Notes: a model not told the origin generated them from the letters alone. Positions 22,828-31,131 are shown, numbered from the stretch's first letter. The stretch: DNA of 34,762 nucleotides from JBBSQE01 sp038258095 (GCA_038258095.1 JBBSQE010000008.1:1-34762), one strand, 5' to 3'. Program-made: numbers and translations.

Positions 22828-23304
22828 TCAGCCGTCGTGGCTCTCCTCCTCGATCTGCTCGGCGGAGCCGCCCACCGCGATTCTCCTCGCCTTACTCTCG
22901 GCCGGCTTCGGGATTCGCACCTCGAGGACCCCCCGGTCGAAATCGGCGCTGATCGCGTCGGCGTCCACACCCTCGGGCAACGAGAGCGTGCGCGCAAAAG
23001 CTCCGACGGCCCGCTCGACGCGGTAGAAGCCCTCGCGCCCTGTCTCGTGCTCGGACTTTCGCTCGCCGGTGATGGTCAGCGCGTTGTCCTTGACCTCGAT
23101 GTTGATATCGCTCTCATCCATGCCGGGGAGATCCGCGCGGAGGACCAGGTCGCCATCGGACTCGACCAGGTCCATCGGCGGGATCCACCGTCTATGGCCT
23201 CCGTTCCGGTTCGGTTGCCCGCCGAAGAAGCCATCGAACAGACGGTTCATGTCTGACTGGAAGCTGTCCAGTTCACGAACCGGATCCCATCTCACGATCG
23301 CCAT
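22828..23304 (-). CDS. Small heat-shock protein, Hsp20 family
   Basis: A 158-residue alpha-crystallin-type chaperone that holds unfolding proteins in an ATP-independent way. The N-terminal arm (VRWDPVRELDSFQSDMNRLFDGFFG) is typical of bacterial Hsp20. The crystallin domain runs from about 42 (PPMDLVESDGDLVLRADLPGM) through NALTITGERK to RGVLEVRIPKP with the conserved GVL. The C-terminal IxI-type motif appears as RIAV, which is atypical. A GGAGGTG ribosome-binding site lies 7 bases before the ATG. A strong vegetative promoter lies at 23355-23383; no HAIR (CTTGAGT-N7-ACTCAAG) or CIRCE element is seen, so the heat-shock control is not evident from sequence. Confidence 0.95.
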   Translation of the reverse strand: MAIVRWDPVRELDSFQSDMNRLFDGFFGGQPNRNGGHRRWIPPMDLVESDGDLVLRADLPGMDESDINIEVKDNALTITGERKSEHETGREGFYRVERAVGAFARTLSLPEGVDADAISADFDRGVLEVRIPKPAESKARRIAVGGSAEQIEEESHDG

Positions 23305-23354
23305 TTCTACTCACCTCCGGTAGTCGGGTTGCTCCTAATGGTTCCAGCTCGGTC

Positions 23355-23383
23355 AGTATGAAACCTAAGTGAGTTAGTGTCAA
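23355..23383 (-). promoter_or_regulatory. hsp20 promoter
   Basis: On the minus strand TTGACA (23383-23378) and CATACT (23360-23355) are 17 bases apart, close to the vegetative consensus. The start would be near 23348, giving a 44-base leader. The spacer holds the direct repeat CACTAA-CT-CACTTA, a possible regulator contact. Confidence 0.75.
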
Positions 23384-23473
23384 GTTCTCTCTATATCGCG
23401 GTCAGTTCCCCGTTGAACGACCGATGGCCCGTTGCGCCGCGGGGCGCTCCGGGCCGAGTGGGACGGACGCAGC

Positions 23474-23505
23474 CGAACGCCCCCGGCGCCATAAGGCGCG
23501 CCGGG
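23474..23505 (-). terminator. Hairpin terminator after the secreted-protein gene
   Basis: CGCCCCCGGCGC and GCGCCGGGGGCG form a 12-bp perfect stem with an 8-base loop, 22 bases after the stop of the choice-of-anchor-L-like gene. It is GC-rich and lacks a U tract. It insulates that gene from the hsp20 promoter. Confidence 0.7.
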
Positions 23506-23527
23506 GGCGGAACGGTGACGCGGCTGG

Positions 23528-24397
23528 CTAGTTAGAGCGAACCAGTCCCGACACGCAGCGGTTTGCGTGGCGGACCAGCAGTCGATCGATGAACACCGCT
23601 GAGTCGTACTGGCGATCTCCCTGATCGAAGATCGACAGGTACAGGTTGCGAGCTCCCGGCTTGACCGGGGTCGATGCCCGGAGCTTGCCGGTCGCGGCGT
23701 CATAGGTGGTTCCACGAGCCGCGGCACGTGAGACCCTCGCTACGCCGGTCCCGTTGATGCTGATGATGCTCTTGCCGTTACGGGTGGTCGCGAAATCGCC
23801 CGGAGCCCTGATGGCCGGGTTCGGGAACGTTCCGGCCTTCCAGCGCGGTGCGCGGCCGACCTCGGCGATGAACCCGTCGTTGTACCTCGAGCCGACGTAC
23901 TCCGGAAACTCCTCGGAGAGGAACTTGAACCGGAACGAAAGGCAGTTGGCACCCTTCGGCACCTGTAGCCGGATTCTCCAGATCGTCACATCGCGGGCGC
24001 CACGGGTAACGACACCCGCATCGCGGCAACCGGTGCTCGACGAGCGGTTCCTGTTGTCAGCCAGACGTGCGCAACCCGTCGAGAGGATCGCGAAGGCCTT
24101 GCCCTTGAGGGGGAACCCGGCGAGCCGCGTCCGCGAGACCGCCACGGGATCGTTGCCCGGCGGAACGGTCACGAACTTGGCCGTTACGAGCTTCTTATTG
24201 CTGTTGCCCTGAAGGATCGACCTGGCCAGTGCGGTCGCGCCGCGATCTGAGCGCGCGATCTTCCGGATTCCGGTCTTCGAAGGCTTGGCGAATGCGATGC
24301 CGAGTGCAGCCACGAGGAGTCCCGTCAACGCGAGTGCGGTGAGGATCCCGAGCAGCGCCCGCTTCGGGCCTCTCTTGGAGTTCTTCGGTGAGTCCAT
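23528..24397 (-). CDS. Choice-of-anchor-L-like secreted protein
   Basis: A 289-residue exported protein with an N-terminal hydrophobic segment (about 13-37) after a basic start (DSPKNSKRGPKR). The core matches the choice-of-anchor L type: LSFRFKFLSEEFPEYVGSRYNDGFIAEV in the middle and LYLSIFDQGDRQYDSAVFIDRL near the end. These are the conserved strands around a probable beta-sandwich. Proteins of this family usually carry a surface anchor of variable type; here none is seen and the C-terminus is VRSN, so the N-terminal helix may act as an uncleaved anchor. Function is unknown, probably surface or matrix related. It lies downstream of the Crp-family gene, and a Crp-type dyad precedes it. Confidence 0.8.
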   Translation of the reverse strand: MDSPKNSKRGPKRALLGILTALALTGLLVAALGIAFAKPSKTGIRKIARSDRGATALARSILQGNSNKKLVTAKFVTVPPGNDPVAVSRTRLAGFPLKGKAFAILSTGCARLADNRNRSSSTGCRDAGVVTRGARDVTIWRIRLQVPKGANCLSFRFKFLSEEFPEYVGSRYNDGFIAEVGRAPRWKAGTFPNPAIRAPGDFATTRNGKSIISINGTGVARVSRAAARGTTYDAATGKLRASTPVKPGARNLYLSIFDQGDRQYDSAVFIDRLLVRHANRCVSGLVRSN

Positions 24398-24444
24398 ATC
24401 TCTTGCTTCCCCTTCTTCGTCTATTCCGGTGGCCGGTTAGCCCC

Positions 24445-24450
24445 GTATTA
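24445..24450 (-). promoter_or_regulatory. Candidate -10 for choice-of-anchor-L-like gene
   Basis: TAATAC on the minus strand is a good -10 hexamer in an otherwise GC-rich stretch. Transcription would start near 24438, about 41 bases before the ATG at 24397. No clear -35 is seen, which would fit a promoter that needs an activator. Confidence 0.45.
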
Positions 24451-24498
24451 AGCAACGAACCCGAAACGAGAGGGGATCAACCGCGGATTCATCGCCCG

Positions 24499-24514
24499 TG
24501 TAAGCGGGCTTACA
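24499..24514. promoter_or_regulatory. Crp/Fnr-type dyad TGTAA-N6-TTACA
   Basis: TGTAAGCGGGCTTACA is a perfect 5-6-5 dyad with the geometry of Crp/Fnr-family sites (compare TGTGA-N6-TCACA). Its centre is about 68 bases upstream of the predicted start of the choice-of-anchor-L-like gene. The neighbouring gene at 24557-25279 encodes a Crp-family protein, the obvious candidate regulator. Confidence 0.55.
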
Positions 24515-24556
24515 AGGATCGCCGTGGTTGCACGGGTTGCCGCCGGTGGCGATCGC

Positions 24557-25279
24557 TCAGTCGGAGGAGGTACTTCGAGGGGACCGGTGAGGGCTCGGCG
24601 GCCCCCCGGTGAGAGTCCAGCCGCCGTCGGGGTCGTTCTTGATCAGGCCTTCCTCGGCAAGCACTCCGAGGGCGAGCGTCACCGACGGCCGGCGCGCTCC
24701 GACGATGTCCGCGAGCATCTGGTGGGTGAGCTGGAGGGGCATCGACACGCCCTCCTGGGCAACCGTGCCCCACCGCTCCGCCAACTGCCAGAAGAGCGTG
24801 ATCAACCGATCCTCGAGGCCCGGCATGCCGGCAATCGCGGCATACACGGCGAGTGACCTGGAGCGAGACAGCAGTCTGCCCATCAGCGCCACCATGACCT
24901 CCGGAACCTGCGCGATCCCCGCCGCCGCGGACCGGTCGACTATCGCCACCCGGAGTTCCGTGAGGACGCTCCGCGAGACCTCGACGAACGAGGCTGCATC
25001 TTCCTGCCAAGGAACGACGACATCTCCGGCGCTCAAGACCTCGAGGCTTCGGTCTCCCGCCACGAGCAACTCCCGGAGCGTCACTCCTTCGAGGATCAGG
25101 TAGCCGAGGTACCCCGGCTCCGGTTGGTCCTTGGGGGGATCCCAGGGTCCAGCCGGGATCGTCGTGGTCTCGACTCCGATCGCCCGTGAAGCGATCGCGA
25201 GGGTCTCCTCGTCCAATCCGGCACCCAGTGCCGGATCGAGGCGCAGGAGCGGAACCATTTCGGCGTCTGGTTGCGGCAT
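24557..25279 (-). CDS. Crp/Fnr-family transcriptional regulator
   Basis: A 240-residue protein with the layout of Crp/Fnr regulators. An N-terminal beta-roll sensor domain covers about 1-115. A long dimer helix follows (VPEVMVALMGRLLSRSRSLAVYAAIAG), then a winged helix-turn-helix with LTHQMLADIVGARRPSVTLALGVLAEEGLI (about 184-213), whose RRPSVT recognition helix is typical. The phosphate-binding RxxS signature of cAMP receptors is not clearly present and no Fe-S cysteines are visible, so the signal is unknown. It lies 53 bases downstream of gpmI on the same strand and upstream of the choice-of-anchor-L-like gene. The ATG at 25279 is chosen; ATG 25258 is possible. Confidence 0.88.
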   Translation of the reverse strand: MPQPDAEMVPLLRLDPALGAGLDEETLAIASRAIGVETTTIPAGPWDPPKDQPEPGYLGYLILEGVTLRELLVAGDRSLEVLSAGDVVVPWQEDAASFVEVSRSVLTELRVAIVDRSAAAGIAQVPEVMVALMGRLLSRSRSLAVYAAIAGMPGLEDRLITLFWQLAERWGTVAQEGVSMPLQLTHQMLADIVGARRPSVTLALGVLAEEGLIKNDPDGGWTLTGGPPSPHRSPRSTSSD

Positions 25280-25332
25280 CCCGAGAGCTTAGGCATGCCG
25301 GGGTGTGCGATGACGCAGTGGCCCGATCTCAG

Positions 25333-26853
25333 CTAGCGCAGAAGTGAGACACCCGTCATCGCCTCGGGCTTCTCGATGCCGAGCAGCTCGAGCGCGGTCG
25401 GGGCGACGTCGGCGAGGATTCCCCGCTCACGCAGCTGCGCACGCTCGGCGGTGACAACCAGCGGCACCGGATTCAGCGAGTGGGCCGTGTTCGGCGAGCC
25501 GTCGGGCTCGAGCATGTGGTCCGCGTTGCCGTGGTCGGCGGTGACGATGCAGGCGCCTCCGGTTTCCTCAACGGCCCCGAGGACCTGGCCCAGGCAGGAA
25601 TCGACGGCCTCCACGGCCCTGACGGCAGCCGGTATCTCACCCGTGTGGCCGACCATGTCGGAGTTGGCGAAGTTGATGATCCCGAAGCGGAAGACACCGG
25701 ACGACCATGCGTCCGTGAAGGCGGCTGCGGCTGCCTGCGCGCTCATCTCCGGCTTCTTGTCATAGGTCGCGACCTCACGGGGCGAATCGACCAGGCGGCG
25801 CTCCTCTCCCTCCCACTCCTCCTCACGCCCGCCGTTGAAGAAATAGGTGACGTGGGCATACTTCTCGGTCTCGGCGACGTGCAGCTGCCGGCCACCGGCC
25901 TCGGCGATGACCTTCGCGAGGGTCGTCTCCGGGCGCGCCTCCGGATAGGCGACCGGGTAGGGCCAGCCCTTGCGGTAGACGGTCATCGTCGTCAGGTCGA
26001 GCAGATCCCCGCCGGTCCGCGTGAACTCGTCGAACTCGGGGTCGGCGAGCGCGCTGGTCATCTCACGGGCCCGGTCGGGCCGGAAATTGATGAAGATCCC
26101 CACGTCGCCCTTCTCGACCCCGTCGTAGTCACCGATGACGGTCGGGATGATGAACTCGTCGCCGCGGGGATCGTGCTCGTAGGAGGCGGCGATCGCCTCG
26201 TCGGCGGTGTCGGCCCGCGCGCCCTCTCCGTGGACGATCGCGTCGTAGGCGAGCTTGATGCGCTCCCAGCGGGTGTCGCGGTCCATTGCGTAATAGCGGC
26301 CGGACACCGTCCCGACCCGGCCCCCGGCCCGCAGCCAGCGCTCGAGCTCTGCCACGTAGCCGCGGCCGCCGGTCGGAAGCGTGTCGCGCCCGTCGGTGAA
26401 CGCGTGGAATACGACGTCGGGCACGCCCTCCTCGGAGGCGAGCTCGATACAGGCCTCGAGATGCTCCCAGCCGGAGTGGACCCCGCCGTCGGAAACCAGG
26501 CCGAGCAGGTGAAGGCGCCCACGCGGGCTCTCGGCGGCGCGCCGGCAGGCAGCGACCAGCGCCTCGTTCTCGTAGAAGCCGCCGTCGGCGACCTCGTCGT
26601 TGATCCGGGCGAGGTCCTGCTTCACGACGGCCCCGGCGCCAAGGTTCAAGTGCCCAACCTCGGAGTTGCCCATCTGGCCTTCGGGGAGGCCGACATCCCG
26701 GCCCTGCGCCGAGAGCTGCGTGTGCGGGAAGTTCGCCCAGATGCGGTCGACGACAGGCGTCTCGGCCTGCGATATCGCGTTGCCGGGCCCCGGGGGCGCC
26801 AGCCCCCACCCGTCGAGGATGACCAGTGCCAGGTTCGGGACGATCCCGCTCAT
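25333..26853 (-). CDS. gpmI: Cofactor-independent phosphoglycerate mutase
   Basis: GpmI interconverts 3- and 2-phosphoglycerate using two Mn ions and a phosphoserine intermediate. The 506-residue protein matches the family in full length: ALVILDGWG (metal Asp14), MGNSEVGHLNLGAG with nucleophile Ser64, LVSDGGVHS, FTDGRDT, SGRYYAMDRD, FNFR-type FINFRPDRAREM, MFFNGG-type TYFFNGG, and the closing VTADHGNADHM. The ATG overlaps the tpiA stop by 4 bases, making it the last gene of the gap-pgk-tpiA-gpmI operon. Most actinobacteria use the cofactor-dependent GpmA instead, so this is a phylogenetically informative choice. Confidence 0.97.
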   Translation of the reverse strand: MSGIVPNLALVILDGWGLAPPGPGNAISQAETPVVDRIWANFPHTQLSAQGRDVGLPEGQMGNSEVGHLNLGAGAVVKQDLARINDEVADGGFYENEALVAACRRAAESPRGRLHLLGLVSDGGVHSGWEHLEACIELASEEGVPDVVFHAFTDGRDTLPTGGRGYVAELERWLRAGGRVGTVSGRYYAMDRDTRWERIKLAYDAIVHGEGARADTADEAIAASYEHDPRGDEFIIPTVIGDYDGVEKGDVGIFINFRPDRAREMTSALADPEFDEFTRTGGDLLDLTTMTVYRKGWPYPVAYPEARPETTLAKVIAEAGGRQLHVAETEKYAHVTYFFNGGREEEWEGEERRLVDSPREVATYDKKPEMSAQAAAAAFTDAWSSGVFRFGIINFANSDMVGHTGEIPAAVRAVEAVDSCLGQVLGAVEETGGACIVTADHGNADHMLEPDGSPNTAHSLNPVPLVVTAERAQLRERGILADVAPTALELLGIEKPEAMTGVSLLR

Positions 26854-27617
26854 CGCGTCGCTGCTTCGATGATCCCGGCGAAGTCCCCGACCGCGAGGGA
26901 GGCGCCGCCGACGAGGGCTCCGTCGATGTCCGGGAGGCCGAGAAGCTCCGCCGCGTTCGCCGGCTTGACCGACCCGCCGTAGAGGATGCGCACCGCCTCG
27001 GCGGCCTCGGCGCTCCGCAACTCGACGAGACTACGGATGAAGGCGCAGGCCTCCTGCGCCTGCTCGGGCGTGGCCGTGCGGCCGGTCCCGATCGCCCAGA
27101 CGGGCTCGTAGGCGATGACGAGCCGGGCGAGGTCGGTATCGCCGACGTTCGCCAGGTCCGAGGAGAGCTGTAGGCGCAGGACGTCCTCGGTCTCCCCCGC
27201 GTCTCGCTGACCCTCGCTCTCACCCACGCATAGGATCGGCTCCAGGCTCGCGTCGAGAGCGGCCGGGACCTTCCGCGCCAGCGCCTCGTCGGTCTCTCCG
27301 AACAGCGTGCGGCGCTCGGAATGCCCGAGGACGACCGCACCGGCGCCCACGTCCCTGAGCATCGCTGCCGAGACCTCGCCGGTGAACGCGCCAGATTCCT
27401 CCTCGTGCATGTTCTGTGCGGCGATCCGCACCGCGGAGCCATCGCAGGCATCGACCGAGGCGGCCAGCGCGAGGTAAGGCGGGCAGACGACAACATCGAC
27501 GCCGTCGTCCGTGTCTCCCGGGCGCTCGAGCAGCCCGTCGAGGAACTCCTCGGCCTCCTCGATCGTTTTGTTCATCTTCCAGTTCGCGGCGATGTAACGG
27601 CGTCGCGGCTCAGGCAT
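26850..27617 (-). CDS. tpiA: Triosephosphate isomerase
   Basis: TIM interconverts dihydroxyacetone phosphate and glyceraldehyde 3-phosphate. The 255-residue protein has all active-site parts: AANWKMNK with Asn12 and Lys14, GHSERR with His99, AYEPVWAIGTGR with Glu171 at the start of the flexible loop, and YGGSVKPANA with the phosphate-binding glycines. It overlaps pgk by 8 bases upstream and gpmI by 4 bases downstream, so translation of the three is tightly coupled. Confidence 0.98.
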   Translation of the reverse strand: MPEPRRRYIAANWKMNKTIEEAEEFLDGLLERPGDTDDGVDVVVCPPYLALAASVDACDGSAVRIAAQNMHEEESGAFTGEVSAAMLRDVGAGAVVLGHSERRTLFGETDEALARKVPAALDASLEPILCVGESEGQRDAGETEDVLRLQLSSDLANVGDTDLARLVIAYEPVWAIGTGRTATPEQAQEACAFIRSLVELRSAEAAEAVRILYGGSVKPANAAELLGLPDIDGALVGGASLAVGDFAGIIEAATR

Positions 27618-28797
27618 CTCTCAGCGCCTCCACTCCGGGTAGGGGTTTGCCCTCGAGGAACTGGAGCGAAGCGCCCCCACCCGTCGAGAGCCAGTTGACC
27701 TGATCGGCGAGACCGAACCGCTTGAGCGCCGCGACGGAATCGCCGCCTCCGACAACGGTCGTGGCGGGAGTCGCGGCCACCGCCTCGGCTACGGTCCGCG
27801 TCCCACCAGCGAAGGGTTCGATCTCGAAGGCGCCCATCGGCCCGTTCCAGAGGATGGTTCCGGCAGCAGCGACCAGCTCGGCGTACTCGGCTGCGGTGTG
27901 CGGGCCGATGTCCAGGCCCATCCAGCCGTCGGGGGTCGCCTGGCCCTCGGAGATGCGCGTCTCGGTGGCGGCGTCGAACTCGCGGCCGAGCACGAGATCC
28001 TTCGGAAAGCGTAGCTCGCAATCCGAGGCGCCCGCGACGACCAGGGCGCGGTGCGCGAGGGGGATCCCCTCCGCCTCCACGAGCGAATCGCCGGTCGGGA
28101 TCCCTTCCGCGGCGAAGAACGTGAAGCACATCGCGCCACCGATCAGGATCTCGTCGGCGATCTCGAGGAAGCGTTCGATCACCCCGATCTTGTCGGAGAC
28201 CTTGGCACCGCCGAGGACGACCACGAGGGGCCGCCGCGGCGAATCGCTGACCCTGTCGAGCTCGGTGAGCTCCCGCTCGAGCAGGAGGCCGGCGTAGGCC
28301 GGCAGGCACTGGGCGACGCCCTCGGTCGAGGCGTGAGCACGGTGAGCGGTGCCGAAAGCGTCGTTCACGTAGATGTCGGCGAGCCCGGCGAGATCCTCGG
28401 CGAGCGCGGCATCGTTCTTCGTCTCTCCGGGCTCGAAGCGGCTGTTCTCGAGCAGCGCGACATCGCCGTCGGAGAGACCCGCGACTGCGTCCCGGGCGCC
28501 CTCGCCCACGACCTGAGGCGCAAGCCGCACCTCCGCGGCCAGGAGGTCGCCGAGGTGCTCTGCGACCGGCGCCATCGAGAGCTCCGGATCGACCCTGCCC
28601 TTCGGCCGACCGAGGTGGGAAACGAGGACCACCCGGGCGCCCCGTTCGCGCAGCAGCTCGATCGTCGGCAGCGCGGCGCGGATCCGTGTGTCGTCGGTGA
28701 CCTTCCCGGCGACGAGCGGAACATTGAAGTCGACCCGCACGAGGACGGCTCGGCCTGCGACCTCAGCGTCCCGGACGCTCGCCTTCTGAAACGACAC
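27610..28797 (-). CDS. pgk: Phosphoglycerate kinase
   Basis: PGK transfers phosphate from 1,3-bisphosphoglycerate to ADP. The 395-residue protein shows RVDFNVPL (21-28), SHLGRPKG, LLENSRFEPGETKND, VNDAFGTAHRAHAS, VLGGAKVSDKI, the hinge, ILWNGPMGAFE and the GGGDSVAAL nucleotide loop, ending STGGGASLQFLEG. I chose the GTG at 28797 because GGGAGCC lies 7 bases upstream and the protein then begins like its relatives; a longer in-frame start at 28875 would lie inside gap. The gene starts 20 bases after the gap stop. Confidence 0.97.
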   Translation of the reverse strand: MSFQKASVRDAEVAGRAVLVRVDFNVPLVAGKVTDDTRIRAALPTIELLRERGARVVLVSHLGRPKGRVDPELSMAPVAEHLGDLLAAEVRLAPQVVGEGARDAVAGLSDGDVALLENSRFEPGETKNDAALAEDLAGLADIYVNDAFGTAHRAHASTEGVAQCLPAYAGLLLERELTELDRVSDSPRRPLVVVLGGAKVSDKIGVIERFLEIADEILIGGAMCFTFFAAEGIPTGDSLVEAEGIPLAHRALVVAGASDCELRFPKDLVLGREFDAATETRISEGQATPDGWMGLDIGPHTAAEYAELVAAAGTILWNGPMGAFEIEPFAGGTRTVAEAVAATPATTVVGGGDSVAALKRFGLADQVNWLSTGGGASLQFLEGKPLPGVEALRDA

Positions 28798-28817
28798 CGC
28801 CCGCGGCTCCCGGCGCC

Positions 28818-29825
28818 CTATGCGCCCGTGGCCACCTTCGCGGCCAGCTCGACGCAGCGGTTCGCGTAGCCCCACTCGTTGTCGTACCAGGAGACCGCCT
28901 TGACCATCGTGCCCTCGAGCACCATCGTCAGCTGCGAGTCGAAGATCGACGAGTGCGGGTCGGTGACGATGTCGGTCGACACGATCGGGTCCTCAGTGTA
29001 GGAGAGGATCCCCTTCATCGGGCCCTCTGCCGCCGTCTTCATCGCCGCATTGATCTCCTCGGCGCTGGTCTCACGACCGACGTCACAGACGAGGTCGACG
29101 ATCGAGCCGGTCGGAACGGGAGCGCGGATGGCGAAGCCGTTCAGCTTGCCGTTCAGCTCCGGGAGGACGATTCCGACCGCCTTGGCGGCTCCGGTGGTCG
29201 TCGGGATCAGGTTGAGGGCGGCTGCGCGGGCGCGGCGGGGGTCCTTGTGCGGCATGTCCTGGAGCCGCTGATCCCCCGTATAGGCGTGGATCGTGGTCAT
29301 CAGGCCCCGCTCGATCCCAACCTCGTCGTTGATCACCTTGGCAAACGGCGCCAGGCAGTTGGTCGTGCACGATGCGTTGGAGATGATGTGGTGGCTCTCA
29401 GGGTCGTAGGTCTCGAAGTTGACGCCGAGGGCGACGGTCACATCCGGGTCCTTCGCCGGCGCGGTGATGATCACCTTGTTGGCTCTGGCGGCGAGGTGCT
29501 TCGCGGCGTCGTCGCGCTTGGTGAAGAGGCCGGTCGACTCGATCACGACGTCGACGTCGAGGTCCCCCCAGGGAAGATCGGCCGGATCTCGCTCGCCGAG
29601 GACGCGAATCTCTGAACCGTCGACCGTGATCGTGCCCTTCCCCGCACTGACCTCGCCGGGGAAGCGGCCGAGGACTGAGTCATAGGAGAGGAGATGGGCG
29701 ATCGTGGGAGCATCCACCAGATCGTTGATGGCCACGAACTCGAGGTCGGCGCCCGTGGCGTGCGCAGCCCGGAGAAGATTTCGCCCGATCCGGCCAAACC
29801 CGTTGATACCGACCCGTACCGCCAT
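28818..29825 (-). CDS. gap: Glyceraldehyde-3-phosphate dehydrogenase, NAD type
   Basis: GAPDH makes 1,3-bisphosphoglycerate. The 335-residue protein has the Rossmann start VGINGFGRIGRN, the Asp in AINDL that selects NAD, the catalytic SNASCTTNC (Cys153), TTIHAYTGDQ with the general-base His, RAAALNLIPTTTGAA, and WYDNEWGYANR at the C-terminus. The ATG at 29825 is preferred over GTG 29831 because a GGGAG ribosome-binding site lies 9 bases upstream and it gives the usual N-terminus. It is the first gene of the lower-glycolysis operon. In many actinobacteria whiA and yvcK sit directly upstream; here a VOC-protein gene is there instead. Confidence 0.98.
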   Translation of the reverse strand: MAVRVGINGFGRIGRNLLRAAHATGADLEFVAINDLVDAPTIAHLLSYDSVLGRFPGEVSAGKGTITVDGSEIRVLGERDPADLPWGDLDVDVVIESTGLFTKRDDAAKHLAARANKVIITAPAKDPDVTVALGVNFETYDPESHHIISNASCTTNCLAPFAKVINDEVGIERGLMTTIHAYTGDQRLQDMPHKDPRRARAAALNLIPTTTGAAKAVGIVLPELNGKLNGFAIRAPVPTGSIVDLVCDVGRETSAEEINAAMKTAAEGPMKGILSYTEDPIVSTDIVTDPHSSIFDSQLTMVLEGTMVKAVSWYDNEWGYANRCVELAAKVATGA

Positions 29826-29864
29826 GAACACCAGCTCCCTTCGTCGACTCCAAGTGGACTGCCG

Positions 29865-29870
29865 ATCTTA
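29865..29870 (-). promoter_or_regulatory. Candidate -10 of the glycolytic operon
   Basis: TAAGAT on the minus strand would place the start near 29858, about 33 bases before the gap ATG. No good -35 is seen. The 99-base gap between the VOC gene and gap is the only sizeable space for an operon promoter. Confidence 0.4.
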
Positions 29871-29924
29871 TGGAGTTGGCCACGCCCGGAGCACCCCGGG
29901 AACTCGCGGACAGAAGCCCGGCGG

Positions 29925-30287
29925 TCAGTCGACCGCGACCGTGACCTCGAGGTCGTAGCCGTCGGGGTCCTTGAGGTAGGCCGAATAGGGGCCGGAGCCG
30001 TGGCCGCGCGTCGCACCGGGCTCGTAGACGCCGGTGCCGCCGGCGTCGACACCGGCCTCGAAGGCGGCCTTGACGGCCGCGATCCCGGCGGCGGAGAAGC
30101 TGACGAGCCCGAACCCGGCGGATGCGCGATGGTCGGCCGTGGCGAAGAAGACCGGCTTCGAGATCCCCCAGCCGATCGTCGAGTCCTGCTCGAAATGACG
30201 GCGCCAGCCGAGCGGCGAGAGCATCGAGTCATAGAACCAGGCGCTGCGGTCCAGGTCGGCCACTTCGAGGAGAACGTGGTGGAGCAC
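29925..30287 (-). CDS. VOC-fold (glyoxalase/bleomycin resistance-like) protein
   Basis: A protein of about 120 residues with the paired beta-alpha-beta-beta-beta modules of the vicinal oxygen chelate fold. Visible parts are VLHHVLLEVADLDRSAWFYDSML (metal-binding His at the start of strand 1), FGLVSFSA in the middle, and a second module ending YSAYLKDPDGYDLEVTVAVD with the conserved KDPDGY and Glu ligand. Many such proteins act on small molecules; no reaction can be named. The GTG at 30287 matches where the fold begins; a GTG at 30332 would add 15 residues. It follows the ABC permease gene on the minus strand by 67 bases. Confidence 0.85.
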   Translation of the reverse strand: MLHHVLLEVADLDRSAWFYDSMLSPLGWRRHFEQDSTIGWGISKPVFFATADHRASAGFGLVSFSAAGIAAVKAAFEAGVDAGGTGVYEPGATRGHGSGPYSAYLKDPDGYDLEVTVAVD

Positions 30288-30354
30288 GGGCGGCAGGGTA
30301 GCGAGAGCGACGGTCGGCCGAGAGTCACCCACCGGAGATCACTCGAACGCCCGT

Positions 30355-31131
30355 CTAGCCGTCCTTCGGCGTCCAGCGGAAGTAGCGCAGCGCGAGGAGG
30401 AGGCCCACGCCACCCCAAGCCACGACGATCGCCAGGTTCCCCCACTCCATCCCCCCACCGCCGGAGGACACCGGCTCGTAGACGCTGAAGAAGGCCTCGA
30501 AGAAATGTCTGACGGGGAAGACATCGGCGAACGCGAGCACGCCGGCCGGGATCTGGTCTTCCGGGATGAAGATGCCCGAGAGGAAGTAGAGCGGGAGGAG
30601 CACGAAGTTCGCGATCGGCGCGGCGGCATCCTCGGAGGGGATTGCTGCGGTGAGGGCGACCCCGAGACAGCAGAAGGAGGCCGCGCCCAGGGCCAGCGTC
30701 AGCAGGATCTCCGGCAGCCGTGACCATGGGATGCCCACCCCGAACGCGATCTCGCCGATCGCCGCGATCAGTACCAACATCAGCACCGAGACGACGATCG
30801 CGTTCCCGATCCGGCCCGCGATAAAGACCCAGGAGGGCATCGGGGTGCCGCGCCCACGCTTCAGCCTGCCGTCCTCGCGGGCGATCGTCAGCGACATCGC
30901 GAGGCTCTGCATGGTCGCCGAGATCACCGCGAGGGTGATGATCGCGGGCACGTAGTACGCGTCAACATCGATTCCCGCCCCGACGTCGACGGTCTGGCCG
31001 CTGAAGACGAGCGCGAAGATGACCAGCAGGAGCACCGGGAACATCACCGTGAAGAAGACCGATGCCGGGTTACGCCAGAAGGATTTCTGGTCGTAGCGGA
31101 GCTGATGAAAGACGAGCGCGAAGCCGCTCAT
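30355..31131 (-). CDS. ABC-2 type transporter permease
   Basis: A 258-residue membrane protein with six hydrophobic segments: about 24-44 (SVFFTVMFPVLLLVIFALVF), 60-80, 108-130, 143-165, 172-192 and 233-250. The central LSGIFIPEDQIPAGV loop and the ending ALRYFRWTPKDG are typical of ABC-2/DrrB-like exporters of lipids, polyketides, antibiotics or polysaccharides. It overlaps the ATPase gene by 4 bases (ATGA), so the two form one exporter. The substrate cannot be deduced. Confidence 0.9.
   Translation of the reverse strand: MSGFALVFHQLRYDQKSFWRNPASVFFTVMFPVLLLVIFALVFSGQTVDVGAGIDVDAYYVPAIITLAVISATMQSLAMSLTIAREDGRLKRGRGTPMPSWVFIAGRIGNAIVVSVLMLVLIAAIGEIAFGVGIPWSRLPEILLTLALGAASFCCLGVALTAAIPSEDAAAPIANFVLLPLYFLSGIFIPEDQIPAGVLAFADVFPVRHFFEAFFSVYEPVSSGGGGMEWGNLAIVVAWGGVGLLLALRYFRWTPKDG

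Noticed and set aside
23371..23395. HAIR (HspR) operator before hsp20
   Set aside because: CTTGACACTAACTCACTTAG shares pieces with CTTGAGT-N7-ACTCAAG, but spacing and second half do not fit.
25303..25318. Second Crp-like site TGTGC-N6-GCAGT before the regulator gene
   Set aside because: Only three of five positions are symmetric; too weak to call next to the perfect dyad at 24499.
25480..26982. Open frame of 500 codons opposite gpmI
   Set aside because: gpmI has all family motifs on the minus strand; the opposite frame shows no domain and low-complexity composition.
29870..29910. Terminator between the VOC gene and gap
   Set aside because: CCCGG-N6-CCGGG at about 29884-29899 is only a 5-bp stem and lies upstream of gap where a promoter is expected.
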